Assembly (NCBI GenBank): GCA_013329295.1
Contig: DUKP01000045.1
Coordinates: 1-10,197 of the forward strand
From: Candidatus Poseidoniaceae archaeon
GTDB taxonomy: Archaea > Thermoplasmatota > Poseidoniia > Poseidoniales > Poseidoniaceae
DNA: 10,197 nt
Reading direction: 5' to 3'
The notes beneath the pieces were generated by a model. It worked only from the letters and a program-made list of their open reading frames with translations. It ran no database searches and was not told the origin of the DNA. Each line of letters opens with the position of its first letter. Within the stretch, counting starts at the first letter, position 1. Positions 6,509 through 10,197 of the stretch are shown piece by piece. The translations under genes were made by a program, and so were the position numbers.

Positions 6509-9500
6509 GTGAGCAACATGCGTAGTATACGATTTTTAGTTGGAATTATGTTCATAATAACTGCATTAGCGCCATTAGTTAGCGTTCATACTTCAATTGA
6601 CAATACCGAAGAAGAAATACAAACCAACCCATTTGGTGAGCCGGTACTAAAAGATTTGAAAGATTACATAATGCAGGCAAGAGGCCAACCATGCCCAACA
6701 TTAGCATTACAAAATGATGCCGGACAACCAGGAGATGCAGGCAACTCTACTACTGGACCTAGAGCGATTGGCAACAATCCTACTACTACATTCAGTGGTT
6801 GTGTTGACGGAACTGATGGCGAAGATTGGTATGAATTCGATGTCGGCGCCGATTACAATGTTGATGTTGAACTTTCAAATTTCGATTTTGACTACGATTT
6901 ACTTCTTGGTATAGAAAACAAATCTAATCCAGGTCAATACTTTTTGGTTGATGACTCTCAAACATATGATCCAATAGAAAAAGTATCAACCTTAGGAAGT
7001 TTCAATGAATCTGAGGAAGGAAAGTATGTCATCGTAATCTATCCATGGGATCCTGCTAGCGGAGACCAAGGAGATTACCAAATTGATATTTGGACCAATT
7101 ATACTGAGTCATGTATTGATTGGTTTAACCCACAAAACGATGCAAATACAGGCCAAGATGCACCACAAAACTGGACCGACTCACCAACAAATATGGGTAA
7201 TAACGTTACTGCAAGTTATACAGGATGTTTAGACGGCTCTGATGGTGGCGACGTATTTGCTTTTGACGTGCCGTTAAATCATACTATTACAGCATCTCTA
7301 TCAATGGAATCCGGAGTAGATTTTGAATTGTATTTACATCAGCCTAATGGGTCTGAAATAGATGAATCCACAAATAGCTTAGGAGTTGATGAATTTGTTA
7401 CATCAGCAGATACAACGTCTGAAAACCAACCAGGAACATATTTTGTAAACATCTCACATTTTTCTGGAAGTGGTAATTACACATTTGATGTTTGGACGAA
7501 TTATAGTGTCCCTATCCCAAATCTTGCTATTGACGACATTACTTTCAATCAAGCAGCAAACCCGGGTGATGTAGTCCCATTTGATATCACGGTAATCAAC
7601 GATGGCACACTAGATCTAGCAGATCCATTCATGGCAGAAGTAATTCTAAGCGTAGATTCAGAAAATACATGGGTTGATCATAATCTTGGCAATGCCACGT
7701 GGTCATCTGGATTAGCAATCAATGCAACACAAGTAGTAACTGTAAATGGAGCAATTCCAACTAATCTTGTCGAAGGTGAATACAATGTCTTCGTTATATT
7801 GGATAGCGATGAGATGGTTGCAGAGAAGAGTGAGACCGATAACACGGAAACCGCCGCTGACACATTGACTGTTGGCAATGGCGTCAATGCTTGTGCCACT
7901 CCACAAGATGATGCAGCTTCAGGAAATGACATCGGCGAAGAGGTTGGAACCTCTTTTGATTTAGGGCTGGATGTTGATGTTGAAGTACGTGGATGTATAG
8001 ATTCAAACGATGAAGCAGACCTGTATAAGGTAAGCATTTCCCCTAATCAGCCATTAGAAGTCACCTTGGTTACTGCACCAATCGATGGAGCAGATTTCGA
8101 TTTACAATTGCTATTACCGAACGGAACAGCAATTGATACAAGTTGGAGAAGCACCAATATTGATGAAATTGTGACTTTGGAAGGTACAGATTACGAAAAT
8201 ACTGGCGGAGACTACTATGTTAATGTCACATATTGGGGCGGTTTTACAAACGGCAATCCTGGCGGTACTTACCGTTTATTAGTTGGCGAACCAGATCAAT
8301 CTGCCTATGTGCCACCATTCAGTTGTGGTACACAAAATGATCTCGGACTTGGACAAGACGCTAGCTCATCTGGCATACCATTGGGTACAAATAACCCAAT
8401 CAGTGGAACTGGATGTTTAAGTAATTCAGATACAGAGGATGTATACAGTTTTACAATTGACGATTATAAAAATGTAGAGATTCATTTCAACACTACAATG
8501 GATTTACCGTTTACAGCAACCTTGACTAATAGTGCAGGAGATCTAATCGCATCAGTTGATAACATGAGTTATGGTTTGTTATTCGAATCCATCAACAACG
8601 AAACCTATGAAGGACAATCTAACTCGTTTACACTTACCGTTGATTCAAATGGCGGCCAAGGAAGTTATGATATAGACCTCATGGTAATTGAACCAGCATT
8701 ACCTGATTTGATTCCAGGAAATTTAGTCTGTCCTACCACAGAAACCTTTACCGATGAAGAAATAACCGTTCAGTGGCTCATTAATAATGCAAAAGGTCCA
8801 GGCTACGGACAAACGATGGTCGTCTTAATCGAATTAATCAATTCTGATAATGAAACGGTTAATACGATTTATTCATCAGAAACAGCATCAGAAAATCCTG
8901 GAGTTACAAACGCAATGTCATACAACCAATCTAATGTACAATCTAGTTATGCTTTCTTTACCGTTCCAACCGAGACAACATCTGGCGATTACCGCTGTAA
9001 ATTAATTATTGATTCTAACAATGAAATTACAGAATCAGATGAATCAAACAATATCCATTTCTCCGAGCCGTTCTACATCCAAAACGAGGAAGAATTGTAT
9101 GCGAACGATGTTGACAGAGACGGCTTTAATTCAACTGATAATGGAGATGGTAAAGTCGATGGCTGTCCAAGCAATCCAGGAACCTCTACTGTAGATAGGT
9201 ACGGTTGCCCAGATCTTGATAGCGACGGCGTCTCCAACGACAATGATATTCTGCCAAACGATCCAACACAATGGTATGATACCGATGGCGATGGATTTGG
9301 CGACAACCCTATTGGAACTAATGGCGACCAATGTCCAGATATACCTGGCGTTTTTAATGGAGATGATGGAGCAGGTTGCCCGATACTTGATTTAGATTCA
9401 GATGGCGTACTAAACGAAAATGACTTGTGCCCGGATACCCCTATTGGAACTATAGTCGGTGCAGATGGCTGTGAAATTATTGAGGAACCAGTTGACAATA

Positions 9501-9922
9501 ATACAGATACAGGAGACAATACTACTATCACAGACCCTACAGACCCTACAGACCCTACAGAACCCGGTGACAACACAGGTTCGACTGATGGATCTACAGA
9601 CACTAGCGATGATACTGAATCCGAGTCAGGATTATTTGGCATGTCATACACAGTAATCGGAATTATTGGCGTAGTAATTGTCTTATTGCTGGCGACACTT
9701 ATGTTTGTAAGAGGACGAGGCTCTAAGAGCGATGCATATTCAATGCAAGAAAAAGCGTATGCTGATGCAGGTTATGCAGCTGTAGCAGGAATAGGCGCAG
9801 TAGATGCTTCAATCACTCCTGAACAGTTAGCCTATGAACAGCAGTTAATCGCTGCAGGCTATCCAGCTGATTATGCACGTGCCTATGCTGACCAACATTT
9901 CAGGCCTTGGTTGAAGCAATAA
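6509..9922 (+). CDS. Large secreted, membrane-anchored surface protein with PPC, CARDB and thrombospondin type 3 repeats
   Basis: The protein has 1137 residues from the GTG at 6509; the ATG at 6518 is an alternative. A signal peptide occupies about 1-28 (Arg residues, then LVGIMFIITALAPLV). Then follow PPC-like beta-sandwich domains at about 60-197 and 201-331, a CARDB domain at 336-455 (start PNLAIDDI, end near SETDN), PPC at 461-592 and 605-727, and a second CARDB at 731-857 (ending ITESDESNN). Calcium-binding DxDxDG thrombospondin-type repeats fill 867-990. A Thr/Asp/Pro-rich stalk (991-1041) leads to one TM helix (about 1047-1067), a basic RGRGSK stop-transfer and a 66-residue Tyr/Ala-rich cytoplasmic tail. 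No protease or other catalytic domain is visible, so a structural, adhesive or substrate-binding role is inferred. Each PPC domain has a spaced cysteine pair. About 23 N-X-S/T sequons suggest heavy N-glycosylation. Such modular proteins are typical of marine Euryarchaeota surfaces. Confidence 0.88.
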   Translation: MSNMRSIRFLVGIMFIITALAPLVSVHTSIDNTEEEIQTNPFGEPVLKDLKDYIMQARGQPCPTLALQNDAGQPGDAGNSTTGPRAIGNNPTTTFSGCVDGTDGEDWYEFDVGADYNVDVELSNFDFDYDLLLGIENKSNPGQYFLVDDSQTYDPIEKVSTLGSFNESEEGKYVIVIYPWDPASGDQGDYQIDIWTNYTESCIDWFNPQNDANTGQDAPQNWTDSPTNMGNNVTASYTGCLDGSDGGDVFAFDVPLNHTITASLSMESGVDFELYLHQPNGSEIDESTNSLGVDEFVTSADTTSENQPGTYFVNISHFSGSGNYTFDVWTNYSVPIPNLAIDDITFNQAANPGDVVPFDITVINDGTLDLADPFMAEVILSVDSENTWVDHNLGNATWSSGLAINATQVVTVNGAIPTNLVEGEYNVFVILDSDEMVAEKSETDNTETAADTLTVGNGVNACATPQDDAASGNDIGEEVGTSFDLGLDVDVEVRGCIDSNDEADLYKVSISPNQPLEVTLVTAPIDGADFDLQLLLPNGTAIDTSWRSTNIDEIVTLEGTDYENTGGDYYVNVTYWGGFTNGNPGGTYRLLVGEPDQSAYVPPFSCGTQNDLGLGQDASSSGIPLGTNNPISGTGCLSNSDTEDVYSFTIDDYKNVEIHFNTTMDLPFTATLTNSAGDLIASVDNMSYGLLFESINNETYEGQSNSFTLTVDSNGGQGSYDIDLMVIEPALPDLIPGNLVCPTTETFTDEEITVQWLINNAKGPGYGQTMVVLIELINSDNETVNTIYSSETASENPGVTNAMSYNQSNVQSSYAFFTVPTETTSGDYRCKLIIDSNNEITESDESNNIHFSEPFYIQNEEELYANDVDRDGFNSTDNGDGKVDGCPSNPGTSTVDRYGCPDLDSDGVSNDNDILPNDPTQWYDTDGDGFGDNPIGTNGDQCPDIPGVFNGDDGAGCPILDLDSDGVLNENDLCPDTPIGTIVGADGCEIIEEPVDNNTDTGDNTTITDPTDPTDPTEPGDNTGSTDGSTDTSDDTESESGLFGMSYTVIGIIGVVIVLLLATLMFVRGRGSKSDAYSMQEKAYADAGYAAVAGIGAVDASITPEQLAYEQQLIAAGYPADYARAYADQHFRPWLKQ
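9107..9478 (+). repeat. Thrombospondin type 3-like calcium-binding repeats in the surface protein
   Basis: This part encodes residues 867-990 with four Asp-rich motifs: DVDRDGFNSTDN, DLDSDGVSNDND, DTDGDGFGD and DLDSDGVLNEND. They alternate with Cys-Pro segments (GCPSNPG, GCPDLD, QCPDIPG, GCPILD, LCPDTP). The pattern is that of TSP3 repeats, which bind many Ca ions and rigidify a stalk in seawater-level calcium. The coding repeats are degenerate at DNA level, so they are old rather than freshly duplicated. Confidence 0.8.
9531..9557 (+). repeat. Three perfect tandem copies of a 9-bp unit in the stalk coding region
   Basis: The unit CAGACCCTA occurs three times without change, followed by one degenerate copy (CAGAACCCG). 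It encodes the Thr-Asp-Pro tripeptides of the stalk just outside the membrane helix. Because 9 bp is three codons, gain or loss of units changes stalk length without shifting the frame. Confidence 0.9.
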
Positions 9923-9937
9923 TCCGAAGGCAATACT

Positions 9938-9976
9938 CATGACCTGCCGATATGTGGCATAGCCATGCAGGTAATG
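9938..9976 (+). repeat. Imperfect inverted repeat spanning the start of the cyclophilin gene
   Basis: Arms CATGACCTGC (9938-9947) and GCAGGTAATG (9967-9976) pair at nine of ten positions. Inside lies a smaller hairpin, TATG-TGG-CATA (9951-9961). The candidate start codons at 9965 and 9974 are in the loop and the 3' arm. It could be an RNA structure that limits translation, a regulator site, or part of the transcript end of the upstream gene, though no U-tract follows it. It could also be chance. Confidence 0.45.
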
Positions 9977-10197
9977 ATGAAGACAAGTGCAGGAGATATC
10001 CTAATCAAGTTATACGCAGATGAGGCGCCAGAAACCGTTGGCAACTTTGTGAAATTAGTAGAAATGGGCCATTACAACGGCTTACATTTCCATAGAGTGA
10101 TTGAAGATTTTATGATTCAAGGCGGCTGCCCACACTCTAAAGATCCAATGTCGCGTAGAGCAGGAACTGGGGGGCCAGGCTGGCAAATCCCTTGTGA
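9965..10197 (+). CDS. Cyclophilin-type peptidyl-prolyl cis-trans isomerase, N-terminal part
   Basis: The gene runs off the right edge after 77 complete codons; the family is usually about 150-170 residues. It speeds cis-trans isomerisation of X-Pro bonds during protein folding. The sequence opens with the typical strand [11 protein letters not shown], then [11 protein letters not shown], and the active-site segment [13 protein letters not shown], where Arg44, Phe49 and Gln52 match human cyclophilin A Arg55, Phe60 and Gln63. The next part ([20 protein letters not shown]) is like archaeal single-domain enzymes. There is no signal peptide, so it is cytoplasmic. Three in-frame ATGs lie at 9965, 9974 and 9977; the first gives the longest product, while 9977 (MKTSAGDI) is also reasonable. 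No Shine-Dalgarno site decides between them. It starts 42 bp after the surface-protein gene in the same direction and reading frame, so the two may be co-transcribed. Confidence 0.93.
   Translation, partial: MQVMMKTSAGDILIKLYADEAPETVGNFVKLVEMGHYNGLHFHRVIEDFMIQGGCPHSKDPMSRRAGTGGPGWQIPC

Noticed and set aside
9073..9651. Open frame of 192 codons on the - strand opposite the TSP3/stalk region
   Set aside because: Its low-complexity Ser/Val/Pro composition (repeated GSV) is the mirror of the Asp/Thr-Pro repeats; the + strand frame is clearly the real one.
6509..9922. Idea that the surface protein is a secreted protease because PPC domains often accompany peptidases
   Set aside because: No subtilisin, metalloprotease or other catalytic motif is visible; the whole ectodomain is accounted for by PPC, CARDB, TSP3 and stalk.
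1..10197. Search by eye for CRISPR arrays, tRNA or rRNA genes, insertion-sequence ends, toxin-antitoxin pairs and defence genes
   Set aside because: No spaced direct repeats, cloverleaf-like sequences, transposase motifs or defence-type domains were seen; coding genes fill almost all of the window.

Overview
The window looks like a piece of an AT-rich (roughly 40% GC by eye) archaeal genome. The best guess is a planktonic marine euryarchaeon of the Marine Group II (Poseidoniales) type. This is inferred from three things: no convincing Shine-Dalgarno sites but TATA-like boxes at archaeal spacing; a cyclophilin with an archaeal-looking sequence; and a huge secreted PPC/CARDB/thrombospondin-type-3 protein anchored by a C-terminal membrane helix. 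No rRNA or other marker gene is present, so the placement is not proven.

Layout: (1) 1-820, + strand: the C-terminal part of an alpha-D-phosphohexomutase (phosphomannomutase/phosphoglucosamine mutase family), cut by the left edge. (2) 810-4709, - strand: one very large polytopic membrane protein of about 1,300 residues and about 37 predicted helices, of unknown function, converging on gene 1 with an 11-bp overlap of the 3' ends. (3) 4710-4861: a 152-bp divergent promoter region. (4) 4862-6463, + strand: a complete ATP-dependent phosphoenolpyruvate carboxykinase (pckA) with all main active-site motifs. (5) 6509-9922, + strand: an 1137-residue secreted, membrane-anchored modular surface protein (signal peptide, PPC-PPC-CARDB-PPC-PPC-CARDB, Ca-binding TSP3 repeats, Asp/Thr-rich stalk, one TM helix, cytoplasmic tail). 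(6) 9965 to the right edge, + strand: the N-terminal part of a cyclophilin-type peptidyl-prolyl isomerase. No gap without a gene exceeds 152 bp.

The genes do not form an obvious single pathway. The phosphohexomutase (sugar-nucleotide supply) and the sequon-rich surface protein (about 23 N-X-S/T sites) could be linked through cell-surface glycosylation, and PckA would supply PEP for gluconeogenesis, but these links are inference. I saw no mobile element, CRISPR array, tRNA, rRNA or defence system. The least explained items are the giant membrane protein, which appears to be built from many two-helix units around a central charged coiled coil, and the cytoplasmic tail and cysteine-pair pattern of the surface protein.
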